DNA from: Neurospora crassa OR74A
Lineage: Eukaryota > Ascomycota > Sordariomycetes > Sordariales > Sordariaceae
Direction: 5' to 3'
DNA length: 64,000 nucleotides
NCBI RefSeq assembly: GCF_000182925.2
Contig: NC_026504.1
Span: 868,001-932,000 of the forward strand
The notes beneath the pieces are model-generated. The model saw only the letters and a list, made by a program, of their open reading frames with translations, was not told the DNA's origin and did no database searches. This document shows positions 35,350 to 48,122 of this stretch, one piece after another (position 1 is the stretch's first letter; each line of letters starts with the position of its first letter). The position numbers and the translations under genes were made by a program.

Positions 35350-37430
35350 ATATCGCTAAAATCGATTCTAGAAAGGCAGAAAGTTAATTATTCAAAACAC
35401 AACCTATTACCAAACAGCCAGCCAATATTATCTAAATCGCACCCGCAACCCCCCACAACTCGGATTATAATATTACCTATAAATAGGCATCCTATTTACC
35501 CGTAGGTAGTAAAATAATGCGGTATATTAGGATTCTATTAGTAGGATTTATATATTTTAAAGGATTTACCGTTAAACAAATAATACCGGTTAATTAATTA
35601 GCTAATAAGAAGGGAAATAATAGACTAGATAAGAATAAAGGGGAAAGATAATATACTAGAATACGTTTATTATAGTAAACGTTATAAGTAACTATAAGAA
35701 AGTTTAGATTATTCTTATTAATAAATACTAATATTAACTTCTTTTTACTACAACCGTAGCATTACCGAATCTAACTCTACTTTTAATTACTAGGAGGCGG
35801 CTATTAATTAGAATCCATCTTAATTAAATATTTAATTAATTAATTAAAAGACTAAAAAACTAAATTATTTAATAGGATAATTAATTAATTGAAAAGATAG
35901 AAAGATAGAAAAATAGAAAGATTGAAAGATTAAAAAATTAAATGTTTAACTTTAAGTACGAATTGTAATTCTAATAGGAATCGTTAATCTTATTACTATA
36001 ACCCTAATCTATATTAATAACTTGTTTTTGAGGATTTAAAATAATATTGTCCGAACCGATAGGGTAAGTTAGGTTAATAACCTTGCCCTTCCAACTTCGT
36101 CCTAAAAGCCTACGTATTATTAATTAGGTACTCTATAGGGTAGGATAGTAGTAATATCGGATATTAATATTAAGTAGTAATAATATAAGAGATTAAGAAG
36201 GTGGGTAAATCTATATAAGCTAAGGATTAATAAATAATTAGATAGGTATTATTAGGGGGGAGGGGGGATTTACTAATAAATATTTATATACCTCTTCAAT
36301 TCTATTTAATAACCGATATATTTTACCGGGTAATAAAAAATACCGAAATACTTTACTATAGCGATATTAGTAGTAAATAAGAGGGGAGATAGGAGGAGGG
36401 AACTAACCCGGTTCCAAACCGCTCGTACGGCGTTTAATTTTAGTAGTAAATAATTACTTTAGGAAGCGATATTATTAATAAGTAAATAGTCAAACCTAAA
36501 CTACTAATTTAGAAAAGCGGCCGGTTTTCGAGATAGGCGAATAATCAAGCCCAAGCTACTGCGGAATAGTATTAAAATTAAGACTATTTTAATAGTAAAA
36601 GATGTTTAAGATTAAGTATTAAAATTAATCTCAAATATAAAATATTAATTATATTATATTAAAGAGGAGAGAGTTTAAGAATTGAAAGGCGGGGGGAGCT
36701 AGCTTCTTATACCCTTCTAGGAGGGAGCTAACAAGTACCAAAAATTTCTATTAGTCTAGCTAATAGTCGGATTTATAGTAGGGTTAATAACGAGTGAATA
36801 GTATTGTAATTACTTTATTAGTATTGAAAAATAGAAGGTAGAAGGTTGTCGGTGGAAGGTAGTAGGATAATTTAGAGTAGCGGTCGTTGGTAGTAGTATT
36901 GCACCTTCTATAGTAGGGCCCGTAAATAAGGAAGTAGTAATGTATAATTAAATATACTTTACTAATAGTCGTATAAATGGGTATGTAGTAATATAGATGG
37001 TCGTATAGTCGTTTGAAAACCTCAAATTAATTAATATCGACGATTCTAGACGATTCCTGGTATTGTATAATAGTTACAATAATAAAAGGATATTAGTATT
37101 AATAAAAGAGTATTAGTATTATTAATTAAAAGTAGTGGATTTAGCGATAACGTAAATAGTAGTATTACCGGGAGTACTAGAATTACCGGAGTGTTGGATA
37201 GTCGGGCTACTAAACTTACCGGGAGTGTTAGATAGCCGGGAGCCCGCGCACCACAGTTGCATTAGAATTGCAAACCAACTGCGCAACCATTTTAACGGGA
37301 TTTCATTTGCAATACTACGTACACTACATTCAATACTATATCTTAATACAAATAATATAGGAGATACAGTAAATTGAGCTCTATCGAATAATACTTTTTG
37401 CATTTTAATACATACAATTAACATATAAAT
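35350..37430. other. Helitron 5' region, no recognised gene
   Basis: RIP-mutated, with an imperfect GAAAGATA-type run near 35,890-35,940 and an imperfect tandem repeat of about 30 bases at 37,165-37,250 (TTACCGGGAGTGTTAGATAG). From about 37,240 to 37,460 CA and TG dinucleotides reappear. A 112-codon open frame at 37,122-37,460 (minus) spans this less mutated segment and is not convincing as a gene. Confidence 0.4.
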
Positions 37431-37699
37431 ATAAATGTCTGAACATATCAAATGCAGCACTGTCTGCGCATGCTATTGAAACCGTGTCTTGCTTAGCGCC
37501 AAGAATTGCCTATTTAAGACTACCAAGCTGTGCTAAGACGGGTAATTTTCTATATTCTGGCCTATTATAGATAGAACCGCCGCGCCTTCTTCGCGACGAT
37601 GTGGGGCCTATGGTACTACGACCTCTGGTGTGGGGTCTTCGACAGCCATAACACTTTTGGGCCCCGGACATCGCCTTCTCGTGAGGGCATGGGCGTTTC

Positions 37700-38645
37700 A
37701 ATTATAAGAATTATTTAAGCTATAGTTATAATAAGAATTAAAGAATACTATTTAACGAACTTTTTATCATACTTAAGAAGCTACTCGAATAATTCTATTA
37801 TACGAATTTAATTTGCAGTAACTTTATAATGCTACTAAATCTAATTATCGTTTATAAGGGGGTAGCCGGGAGTATCGACGGTTATAGGGCTACTAGAAAC
37901 GGAACTACTACTATTAGAATTGGAGATTATATAAATAGGAATAATAAAATTACTATCGCCGGATATAATATATATAAGAGTAATAGTATTACTATTAGAA
38001 TTAAATACAATTTAAACCGGGTTGATAGTACTACCGCTAGGAAGAGAAAGGACGCAACTATAATAAAGATCCCTTAAAATCAATTTCTAGTAACCCTTTC
38101 GTTAAAATTCGGTAATACTATAATTAATAGCGTAAAGAAGACGCTTATAATTAGGAGGTAAATTATCCTATACTAAATATATATATATATATAATAAATA
38201 AAATCGTTAATAGTACGAATAAAGGTATTTAAATTATAATTAAACCTATATTAACTATCTAATACTATAATAACGGCTATTATTTAAATAGTATTATAAG
38301 TATTATAGAGGCTAATAGGGATATTTAAAATATATATTCTATAAGTATAGGCGTAGGTAATATTTTAAGTACCGCTAGCTAAAATAGAAATTAAATAATA
38401 ATAAAGGGAAAAAAGTATAGAGAGTAAGGGAATTACTAATTGCCGAAATAAAAAATAATTTTCTTAGTAATAATTTTATAAAAGGCGTTAGGGGAGCTAA
38501 ATTTATCATTGGAATGTAGGATAGAGGCGAAATCTAATATATTGTAAAAGTAAAGAATTTTATAAATAATATTAATTAAATTAATATAAAGGCCGAGGAG
38601 GAAGAAAAAGGTAATTATACTAATTTAAAGGAGGATAACTATTAC
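37700..38645 (+). mobile_element. LINE copy L2, second part (3' segment)
   Basis: It continues L2 after the Helitron. AATTATAAGAATTATTT at 37,700 equals the uninterrupted sequence of L3 at about 57,497. It includes an open 82-codon stretch (37,829-38,077) related to L1 9,445-9,699. It ends near 38,645, where a different sequence starts. Confidence 0.75.
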
Positions 38646-39007
38646 TTAGCTGTAGAACCCCGACCTACACATACCGCGGAATGACCGTCAATCGACCGTA
38701 AGTAGAAAACTACCATTGTAAAGGAGGTTACCGTGAGTTGACGGTTAATAGCGTAGAACGGTAGTTTTTCGTACAATAGTAGAGGTGTTTATACCTTCCT
38801 AAAAAGTTAAATCTACTGTAGGCGAGAAAATGAATCCCTATTAGAGAAAATGAATCCGTGTTACTTGCATGCAGGTCTGCTGCGGGTATAAAAAAAGAGT
38901 ATTAGGAAGTCGCACGCAATATACATTTGTCTATGGAGCTACCTACAGTCCACCACCCGTCGTCGCCCACCCGCGTACGATCCAGTCCAGCGCTGCACCT
39001 ACACCCA

Positions 39008-39039
39008 GCACCTAGCACCTGCACCTGCACCTGCACCGC
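39008..39039. repeat. GCACCT tandem repeat
   Basis: Five imperfect units of GCACCT lie inside a C-rich, RIP-free block (38,935-39,130). Short open frames on both strands (67 codons each) arise from this repeat and are not taken as genes. Confidence 0.8.
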
Positions 39040-39202
39040 ACCGGCGCACGGTCCAGCGCACCGCTGCCCGGCGCCCGCCCCGGCACTATACGCCCGGCAC
39101 TGCACCGCGCACAGCGCCGGGCTGCACTGAATATAATTATATAGGAATAGGACGTTATAGATATAATACGAATGAATTTACAATGCTAATAAATAATATA
39201 AT

Positions 39203-39340
39203 ACGATTGATGCGATTAATGCGATTAATACGATTGATGCGGATGCGACTGATGTGACTGATGCGATTGATGCGATTGATGCGATTGATGCGAATGCGAT
39301 TGATGCGATTGATGCGATTGATGCGATTGATACGATTGAA
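39203..39340. repeat. 9-bp minisatellite, unit GATGCGATT
   Basis: About 14-15 imperfect units, some changed to GATACGATT or AATGCGATT. Most units keep TG, so the array is younger than, or escaped, the RIP that affected its flanks. The long Arg-Ile-Asn open frame over it (39,155-39,520, minus) is a by-product. Confidence 0.9.
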
Positions 39341-40830
39341 AGCAGTATAGTACTGTACTGCATAGTATAGTATAGGAATGCGATTAATGCGATGCGTAGT
39401 AATAGTATCTTTAGGGATTACTATTAAATTATAGTTAATTGAATTAATACGGTTTAGACGAACAGGAATATATAGATACGTAATTAATAATACTAGGGAT
39501 AAATCGGTTAAATATAGCAATAAATTTACTTAATATCCTTAACTCTATGTATATGAAGATTAGATGATAAGGAGGGGAAAAGGGGGTAGTAGAATAAATA
39601 CTTTATTATATATTAGTACAACTGAAATTTAGATATTGGAGTAAGTTAATATAATAATATATATAGTAGTTATCGAATCCTTACTATTAAAAGTCTTATT
39701 AAATACTACAACCAAATAATGTTCTAATTTACTAATACCTATTTAGAGTAATAATTTGGTTTATTACGTTTATTGATTTTAGAAACGTTTATAATATAAA
39801 TACTATTTATTTTAACGGCCAGTAAGCTAATAATTAATATTTCTCCCGTTTCTTCGACCCTTTGGAGGGTAAGGCATTAAATAATTCGGTTTATAATTAT
39901 TATCTTAATTAATATAAGGAAGATGTAACGTTCGTTATATTACTTCTACTTATAGAAAAAGATATAATCGATCCAGCCTATAGCGCTATCGCAATATTTA
40001 ATATAGTCGCTAATATTATAAATATAATATTTTAAAGTATTGTTATATAGGGTCTAAATAGCTCATAATTAATATAGTATATATTAAATTGTTAGCTATT
40101 TGTTATAGCTTGTATATTCTATACTAGGATATATACGAAGAGGGTAGAAAAGGTAGTAGGATTTTTTAATTCGGACGGTATTTGGTAGGTTCTTATAGGA
40201 TTTCGGTAATATTACCAGTAATTTATAATAATAAGTAATTAATAATATTAAATGTATAGATATATTATATTTAGATTGTAGATATATAGTATTATAGTGT
40301 GCTAGGTATAAGATAAGGGGGATGCTTTTAATAAACGGCTCCCTTACTTAGTATATATTAGTATTAATTAAAAGGCGTAGGATAAATATAAGGATGGGAG
40401 GGATATAGATATAGATATAGGATATAGATATATTTGTTTATAAACGATAGATTTGTATTATATTATAAGGTACTAAGTACGAACTATAGGATCCGTATAT
40501 TGTAATCTATCTCATACTATATTTATAAAAGAGTATATTGAAAATTATTAAATATTTAACAAGATGATAAAAGTAAATATTAATTAAAACTAGTAATAGG
40601 GTAGTATATTTAATATACTACTATATTATTAATCTTACTAATTAGAGATAGTTGAATATACGTTTTAGTTGCCGCCTTTAGGATATTAAATTCCTATTTA
40701 TCCTTCTTCTAATTGCCTCCGATACTAATACGCTATTTATCTTCCTAGTAGAGTAAATTGTCGAATAAATGGGGGCGTCCTTAATAATATTTTGGATTTA
40801 TTTTATTAATATAGGATCGGATAAAAGTAA

Positions 40831-43481
40831 ACTGCTTTAAAACTGGAAACGCCGATTTCTAGTTGAGGAGTGCTCTAAAACGAAAACTAATAACAGTAAT
40901 AGACTCAAGAGAGTTGTTTACGTCCCTTATAATATCCTACGACGAACGTAGCGACGGCGTTATATTGTTGTTACTAATAACTATCGATAGCGGTACTTAT
41001 AGATTTGAAAATAGCGTTTATAACCTACTCATATAAATCTTAGTATATAACGATCTCGAAGCCGTACTTACTATGAAGACCTTAGATAAAACGGATAAAA
41101 ATAATGAAATATTAAAAAAGTTTATTATTAAAACAAATAAATTTATAGGTTATAATACCGTTTTAATTAAGGATTGTCGTTAAATTCGAAAATTATTTCT
41201 CGAATTCGCGAAAGTACGTATTAGAAAAAACAGGTCTATACGACCTGAGGATAGCAAGGCTAGAACTAATTAATTTATTATTAAGAAGGATTTTAATAAT
41301 TTAAAGGATATTCTAAAGGAAATTAAAAAAGGCATCCAAGAGGCGCCGAAATATTAAATTAATATTATAGCAAAAATTAATCCGAATAAAATCGGTATTA
41401 CCCTCTAATAACTACCTACTACTATTGAAAAGTTTATCCCCTTTAACTTCGAACAGTAATTTACTATTAAAAGAACGATAATTACCGCCGAATTTATAAA
41501 TTATTCGAACGAAGATACGAAGACGACCCTAACTACTTACCTAAATAAGAAGAAACCCGGCCTAATAATCTATATAGTTATTAGAATACTAATAATTAGA
41601 AATTATATAATTATATTCGACGAACCTATATGTACTTAGTATTAGCGAAATTAAGCGTAGTAGGCTAAAGAAATTTTGAACTCCGATACTTTATTATTAT
41701 AAGTACTATAAGCGTACTAATTTAAAGCGTACCCTAAGATAGTGTTAATAATTATACTATAGTAAAAGTTATTTTGAATGTAGTAAAGAAGAGAAACTTA
41801 GAGGTATCTATTATTAGAATTCGGTTATAGAAGAGAAAGAACGGAAAAAATAGAAGCCTACTCCTTATAGAAGTCGCTACCGCATTAGCAGCGTACTTCC
41901 TCTAAGAAAACCTTTTCCTTTAAAATAGTAGCGTATATTTATACAAACCGTTCTAAACTTTGAATAACGTCTAATAATACTTTAAATACTAAGGAACTAG
42001 ATATATAGTAAAATTCTACTATTAAAATGATATTGACGCCTATTACAATAAAACTAAATACAAAGGAGAATATTTTAATAAAATAAATTATCTATTTAAT
42101 AATAATAAATTATTCGTTTATTATAAATTATATAAGAAGAAGGGGTATTATACGTATAACTATAAAGAGTACCATATTTTCTAAAAGGCAATTATAAAGG
42201 CGTTTATTATATATATTAAAAGGTTGTAGGTATTCGCCCCCTATAAGAACCTAATTAGAAAGGTATTAAAATTAATAATAGAGATTATAGATAAGGGCGT
42301 CCTACTAAACGCCCCCTCCAACTCCTATACTATTATTACTTTAGAGAAATATATTAGAGGAGGCGTAAAGAGGGGACGGTTCAGAAAACTAATCGGCCTG
42401 TCCGCCTAATTAAAGTTTATAACCCTACAAAATTTAATTAATAAATATTAAATATATTTATAAAATATAAGGGGAAATCGGTCGTATAGTAGTAATAGCG
42501 CCTATATAACTATAACCCTCCCTAAGGAAGTAATACCCTTATTCTCTACCGAAGGATTAAAAGGAACCTTATCCTAGGGTAATTAATAATCTAATTAAAA
42601 ATATTCTATTAGAATATAGGGAAATCGTATAAAGGGGGAAATTTTCTATTTAAGTAAGAGGAGACTTATAATATTATAGTAATTTAGGAGTTGGGTAGAA
42701 ATTTAAATAGGGATATTTATTATTCTAAAGGCGGGAAATATTTTGGGGTTAATTATTTAGAAAAAGGAAGGGTAATAATATATATATATAAAAAATAAAA
42801 TTTAAAGGATTTAAATTTCTAAATTAGAAAGAATTAAACTGCAATTATATTTAAAAATTTAGAGGATCTAACGACCGTCTATTCTATTTATTCTCCTATT
42901 TCTATATAGGGAACGCCGGATTATTAATAGGGGTTACTACTCTTTGAATTTATTGAGGCCGGACCCTTAGCGGGAAATTTAATTATTATTAAGGACTTTA
43001 ACCTTTACTATCCTAATTAGAATTTAAAGAATAAAACTAGTTTAAGGGCCGCTCACTTCCTTATATAGGTATAACGCTAGAGATTTAATTTACTTACCCC
43101 CCGTAGTAAATCGATTAAATTTAGAAATACAATACAAAGAGAGAGGGATAGAATAATTAACTATATATAACTATTACCCGGGGTCGAAGCTGAATATTAG
43201 GGAGTGTAGCAATATAAGTAAACCAGTTCGGACTACTACCCTTAGGAGATCTAAGTCTAAATAAAAAGAAAAAATAAAAAAATTAAAGAAGAAGGAAAAT
43301 ATAATTAAAATCTTATAAATATAGAGAAGGTAAAAGAGGTGTTGGAGAAATAAATATTAATCCTGAAAAGGATTAATATAGTGGAGGACTTTAAATTCGC
43401 CTTTTGTAAATTCGACAGAGAATTTATAAATATTATAGAAAAATTCGTCTCGTACTAAAAGAAAGGTTGAAGGAGGAAAGT
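40831..43481 (+). mobile_element. LINE copy L3, first part (5' end, ORF1, endonuclease)
   Basis: It starts at AGTAAACTGCTTT, like L1. ORF1 runs from about 41,040 to 42,250 and near its end reads a degraded zinc-knuckle-like segment (LFVYYKLYKKKGYYTYNYKE at about 42,105-42,165), where Tyr stands at positions expected to be Cys or His. The AP-type endonuclease follows at about 42,880-43,260 (AGPLAGNLIIIKDFNLYYPN, then FNLLTPRSKSIKFRN, then the SDHYP-like end SDYYP). The reading is broken by TAA/TAG. The copy is cut at 43,481 by gypsy-2 and resumes at 52,218. Confidence 0.8.
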
Positions 43482-43775
43482 TGATACGGGTAACCGGAGT
43501 GCTCTGCAAATAACAGTATGATGATATTTGAAAGCGTTGTGAAAGATGATGTAGAAGGAAGAACCAGAAGCCAACGGCTTGCCTAGAGGGCGCGCCTTAT
43601 AAGGCTTCCTTATCTTATCGCTAGTCCTATTTAATTGGGACGGCGGCTTGCCGGCCGGGTACAGCCCGGTCGCAGCAACCTTTATATACGAGAGGCCGGG
43701 CAGTCTGGTTATACGTAACCAGCTACTCTATAGCCTTATTTAATTTATATATAATAATACGAGTATCCGGTATTA
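43482..43775 (-). repeat. 3' LTR of gypsy-2
   Basis: 294 bp. The outer left part keeps CA and TG (GCTCTGCAAATAACAG). The inner right part is RIP-mutated (GTTATACGTAAC where the partner has GTCACACGTGAC). It includes a TATAAGG-type promoter core. Confidence 0.95.
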
Positions 43776-43992
43776 AGTTCCGGTTTATAAAGATATCGCT
43801 AGTGTCCTTATTGGGAACGCCCTTATTAAGATGCCCTTATTTCTTAGTTTGGCTTCGTATAATGCACTTAGTGCAACGTTCATTCTACTTTCTACGTCCT
43901 CCCTTCCGAGCCTAATACTCTTTAACCAATTCCTTCGTATTGTATAATTTTACTTCGGTCTTCTAGCGGTTGTATTAATATTTATATCCAAG

Positions 43993-44214
43993 TTATTTAA
44001 CACAATATTCGTAGGTGCTATCGCTTCGAAGCTTGTGATCCAAAAGAATTTCGAATTTGTAGTTAGCACTGTTGTTGTTGTCCGAATTTTGGGAGTCTTC
44101 GATTGGTCTAAGCGGCGGGGCGGTTCGGTTAAAGGGATCGTTACCCTTAGGAGTAGGCTTTAAGTACGCGACTAAGATGACCGGGTGAATTTTTATTTCC
44201 TTAAGGAAGTCCAA
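43993..44214 (-). pseudogene. Gypsy-2 integrase C-terminus with chromodomain-like start
   Basis: A 73-codon open stretch reads FLKEIKIHPVILVAYLKPTP, then DPFNRTAPPLRPIED and YKFEILLDHKL. This matches the end of fungal gypsy integrases: the W-x-I-H-P-V-F-x-V-x-x-L-x-P segment, then a proline linker, then the start of a chromodomain-like Y-x-V-E-x-I-L-D-x-R. It fixes the minus orientation and places the pol end close to the left LTR. Confidence 0.75.
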
Positions 44215-46559
44215 TTCGTATACAAATTTACCTATTTTTCAAATAATTTTAAAAGGTCCTACTCGCTATTATAATAATTTCCTCGAAGGCCGACCTAATA
44301 GATAGTAACCTTTATATAATTTAAGGAATACTTTATTATTGGCATTTAGTTTAATTTATTAATAATTAGCGTTATAGCGATATTTAGCGTCGGCGATAGC
44401 GAAGTCTATAGCGAGACGGACGTCTTCCCGGATATAATTACGAAGGATTTTATAATTTTCGGTAATTATTTTATTAGTAATTAAATCGAGGGGAACTACT
44501 AGCTTATAGCTAAAGAAGTATTTGTGGGGGCTAGCCTTAATAGTTTTAATGTAGGCGCTATTGAGGTTCTATTATAATTAAATAATTATTTCGAATTATA
44601 TTTTCTTTGGGTAGCAAAAAGTATAAAATTGTAATACTACCTTAATAGTCTAGTTCTTATATTCTACTAAACTATCTCCCTAGGGGTAGTAGGCGGTAGT
44701 TATTAAGAGTTTAATATTTATATTCTTCTATATTCCTCTTTATAGCGCTAAAGTGAACTTTCGGTCTCAATTTAAAATAATAACAATTAGTATTCCCTAA
44801 TTATAAAATAATAGGGAGCAGATAAGAACCTTTCCCTAGTCTTCTATTATATATATTAAGTATCTAGGAATAAGTAAGGATTACTTAGAAGATTTATCGG
44901 TTATAGGTACTATATAATCGAATGTATTATAGCTTTTTAAATACTATGGAGTACCGATAGACAATATTTCTAGGAATCCGATAATAAAATTAATAGTGAT
45001 GGTTCGTATTAGTAGGGTATTTTTAGGTCGAATTGGCTAGTAGTTACTTATTAGCGCACTCCTATTAATTTAATTGAAATTATAAACTAGGTATTTTTGT
45101 ACGTAGTCTTTAATTAGTTGCGTTTTATTAGGGAAGGAGAAAGCTTTTAAATTATATATTATTCGGTTCCTATTAAAATAGTGTTTTTTATTATATACGG
45201 ATTTGAGTATTTCTTTTACGTAGGTGAAAGGTACGTATAGATTCTTAGGGTTATTATTCTATTGGTTATAAATTAAGCTTTATTTATTTATGAAGAATGG
45301 ATATCCGGGCCGGCGAAAAAAGCTGCCGTCCTCGGTAGCGTAGTCTTTTAAATCGTCGATAATATATAAGAACTTTGTATTAAATTTGTAACCCTCGATG
45401 AAACGCCTACGGGTTGTTTTATTTATTTAGGCTTCGGTATAGATGTAAAAGACTTTTCGGTTGTAGTGTTCCTCGTCCTCGCTTATATACTAGATGTTGT
45501 TTAAGATTGCTTCGCCTTCGGGGTTGCTATTATTATCTTTTATTTTTAAATGGCTTAGCGCGTCCGGTAGGAAGTTAAGTTTTCTTAGTAAATAGTAGAT
45601 TTTAATATTATATTAGGATAGGTAGATTAATACGTTAATTAGGCGCTAGTTCGTTCTATTTATTAAGGAAATCCTTAAATTAGTTTATTCGACGATCCTT
45701 TTTATTGTAGAGTAGTCGGTTAGGATAATGACCGTCCGATTATAGGAATAGATTTAAATATATAATCTCTTAATAGCTTAAATTAAGTATACGACTTCTA
45801 ATTTTAATAGTCCGTATTTGGTTTTAATTGAGGTTAGTACTTTATTTAAGAATATAATGGGCAAAACCTAGTTTAAAGGAATACTTAATTTAGGGGTCCA
45901 ATTATAGTTTATTTTTAAGTAGAATATTATAATGCTGAAGCCTCTTTCTAGGGATTTATCTATCTATAGGAAGGCTTATTAATTTAGGTTGAAATGGTTG
46001 AATATAATTAGATTATTACAAATAATATTCTATAGTACTTCGAATACAGCGAGTTTTTACTTAGTAGGTTCGAATTTAGTTTTTATATAGTAAATTACCC
46101 GCTTTCTATAATTATCTGTTTTGCTTGCTTTTTTACCCTCGGTTAGTAGTGCGACTTTCTTATTTTGTAGGGGTTTAACGAATTGAATATAGTAGGGTAT
46201 TAAATAACGGAGGAAACCGTTTCTACTAATATATTATTCGAAGGCCTTTAATTAATTTAGGAAGGCTAAGTTACGTATAGCAGCGATTTATTTAATTATA
46301 GTTAATAAATTTAAAGAATTTATACGAAATTTAAGGAGTTTAATATATTGGAAATAATAATAATATTATTAATATATACCTAGTAATATACTTTATAGTC
46401 CTTAAACAGTATATTTATAAACTTTTAGATATAAGTTAGTATATTTTTAAACCCTATTTAGGCTATTATAGGCTATTCTAGGCTATAATAAATAATAAGG
46501 GTAAATTTATTATAATACTTCTATTATATACTAAATTAATAGAAAAAAGATATTACATT

Positions 46560-46740
46560 AATAATTGTAATAAAGAGCTTGCCTCGGATAAATGCGATAA
46601 TTTCGCTTTAAAGTGGTAGGGGGTAGTTATTAGGTACTGTTATACTATTAAACGCTTTTAGGTCGATAACCGGTCGCCTTTTTAAACCGAGCTTCGTTAT
46701 CTTCTATACTACGAATATTAGGTAAGTAAATAGCGTAATG
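46560..46740 (-). pseudogene. Gypsy-2 reverse transcriptase fragment
   Basis: Minus-strand reading gives FVVQKITKLGLKRRPVIDLK, then NSITVPNNYPLPLQSEIIAF, then KLFITIINVISFF. This is the N-terminal finger region of Ty3/gypsy reverse transcriptase (R-x-V-x-D-L-R-A-L-N, Y-P-L-P, F-x-T-x-x-D), with the catalytic Asp region turned to Asn by G-to-A change. Confidence 0.75.
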
Positions 46741-46830
46741 CGAAGAACGTACTCTATTTTACTTTATTTATAAAGTATATTAAAAATTTCGTTAATTATA
46801 GTTTAGTCTTTTTTATTTAATAGGTATATC

Positions 46831-48122
46831 TTAGTCGCAATTCTCTATTTTTACTATCCCTCTACGAGCGGGACTCTTATTATATCTTCTAATAGTATAT
46901 CGATAATTCCTCCCTCCTTCTATAAGTCTAAGAAGGTTACTACGACCTCCTTTAAAATTTTGGCTAGGTTTGGATCGGTTGCGTAAATATATACGCCTTC
47001 GTTGGTAATAATTTCTAACGTATCTTCTATACAAATACCCAATATTAAATGCTTTTTAGGAACGTTTCGTAATTTTAGTATTTTAATTACTAAACTATAT
47101 TACTATTCAGTACTTAATTTATTAGAGAGGAGGATTTTAGTGTTTAGTAGTAGCGGGAAGTCTTTAGCGATTTATTTTACTATATTTATAGGGGTAGCGT
47201 TTAGGTTATTCTTAAGGACGGTTAGTACCTATTTAATAATTATAGCGGCGTTAAAATTAACCTACGAAGCTATAAAGAAACCGCTATTTTCGTATTTACT
47301 AATCGATTTAATATAAAAATTCTTAGGAATATTAATAGCAATTTCGGACGTATTCTTTATAGGGATTAACCTAAGCGATTTAGTATCGACAATTATATAG
47401 AGGACCGCTACGTATCGTAATATAAAGGTAAAAGAGCGATCCTTTAGTAAGGGTTTATAGTAGATTAATACTATAGTCTATTCGCTTAGCAATAGTAAGA
47501 TCTTCTTACTAATAGTAACCTTCCTATTATATTTATTAAATTATTTAACTACTGAGAAGTTTGTTACGAAGCCGTTTTTAGGGAAGCGAACCAATTCGGC
47601 CTTATAGTTAATATTAATTTACTATAAGTAGAGGAAAGAGTTAGCGAAAAGAATATTCGGCGCTAAATTATTTATTATTTAAGTATTTACTTCTATTTTA
47701 AGTAAAGTATCTTTACTATATTAGTCGGTACTTGGAAAATATATTGTAAAGGTAACCTATTCTTTCAACTTAGTTAATTTATTACTTACTCCTCGGACTA
47801 CTGTAGAGTGGTTTGTAGAAACGGAGTGTTAAAGATTAAGTAGGATTTTTCGGTCAATAATGTTGCGTCCCGCGCTAGGGTCGAAATAGACTTCGAAATC
47901 CTCGTTTTATAGTATTATCTTCGTTTTTATATATAAATAAGTGTAATTTAATAATAAGTTATTAGCTAGGTCCTCGTTGGGGTAGGCTTTCGACTTTTTA
48001 ATTTTATAGTTTATAGGATTGCCAGTGTAATATACAACTTCCGGGGCCTTCTTCTTCTCCTTATAAATATTTATTAAAATATATTTATATTTCTTAATAT
48101 ATTTGAAGACGGCGTTTCGCAA
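46831..48122 (-). pseudogene. Gypsy-2 protease to RT linker region, partly open
   Basis: It includes two open minus stretches (46,831-47,034 and 47,907-48,122). By position between gag and reverse transcriptase it should hold the protease. I see no clear D-S/T-G motif. An open plus-strand frame at 47,002-47,316 is a shadow. Confidence 0.4.

Larger units (their letters stand above)
26757..37699 (-). mobile_element. Autonomous-type Helitron2/Helentron element, 10.9 kb
   Basis: The element splits LINE L2, whose two halves join cleanly at CTA/AATTATAAG when compared with L1 and L3. Read on the minus strand it begins GAAACGCCCATGCCC after the flank AATT. It ends with the subterminal inverted repeat GGGCGTTTC (26,806-26,814), the spacer TCTGTC, a 10-bp hairpin (26,767-26,776 with 26,790-26,799) and AACTGTATTTT. 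This asymmetric inverted repeat plus 3' hairpin is the layout described for Helitron2/Helentron elements. The minus strand encodes Helitron Rep (HUH) and PIF1-helicase motifs. No target duplication was seen, as expected for Helitrons. The interior is RIP-mutated; the ends are less so. Confidence 0.85.
38646..40830. other. Repeat of unknown type with a RIP-spared GC-rich core
   Basis: The first 480 bases keep CA and TG. They include facing motifs (AAAACTACC near 38,707, GGTAGTTTT near 38,760), a TATA-like TATAAAAAAAG near 38,885 and a C-rich block with GCACCT repeats. A 9-bp minisatellite follows. The stretch 39,690-39,830 resembles 59,650-59,790 (shared blocks ACATCCAAATAAT/ACAACCAAATAAT and GAAACGTxTATAATATA), so a second copy begins near 58,790. 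No coding sequence recognised. Confidence 0.4.

Noticed and set aside
38902-39130. Pair of 67-codon ORFs on opposite strands
   Set aside because: Both come from the C-rich GCACCT repeat block and show simple-repeat protein sequence.
39203-39340. CRISPR-like array
   Set aside because: Units are 9 bp without spacers; it is a tandem minisatellite in a eukaryotic genome.
39155-39520. 121-codon Arg-Ile-Asn repeat protein
   Set aside because: A translation of the 9-bp minisatellite; the unit length being a multiple of three keeps it open.
47002-47316. 104-codon plus-strand ORF
   Set aside because: It is antisense to the gypsy-2 pol region and has no domain; loss of stop triplets is chance in this composition.
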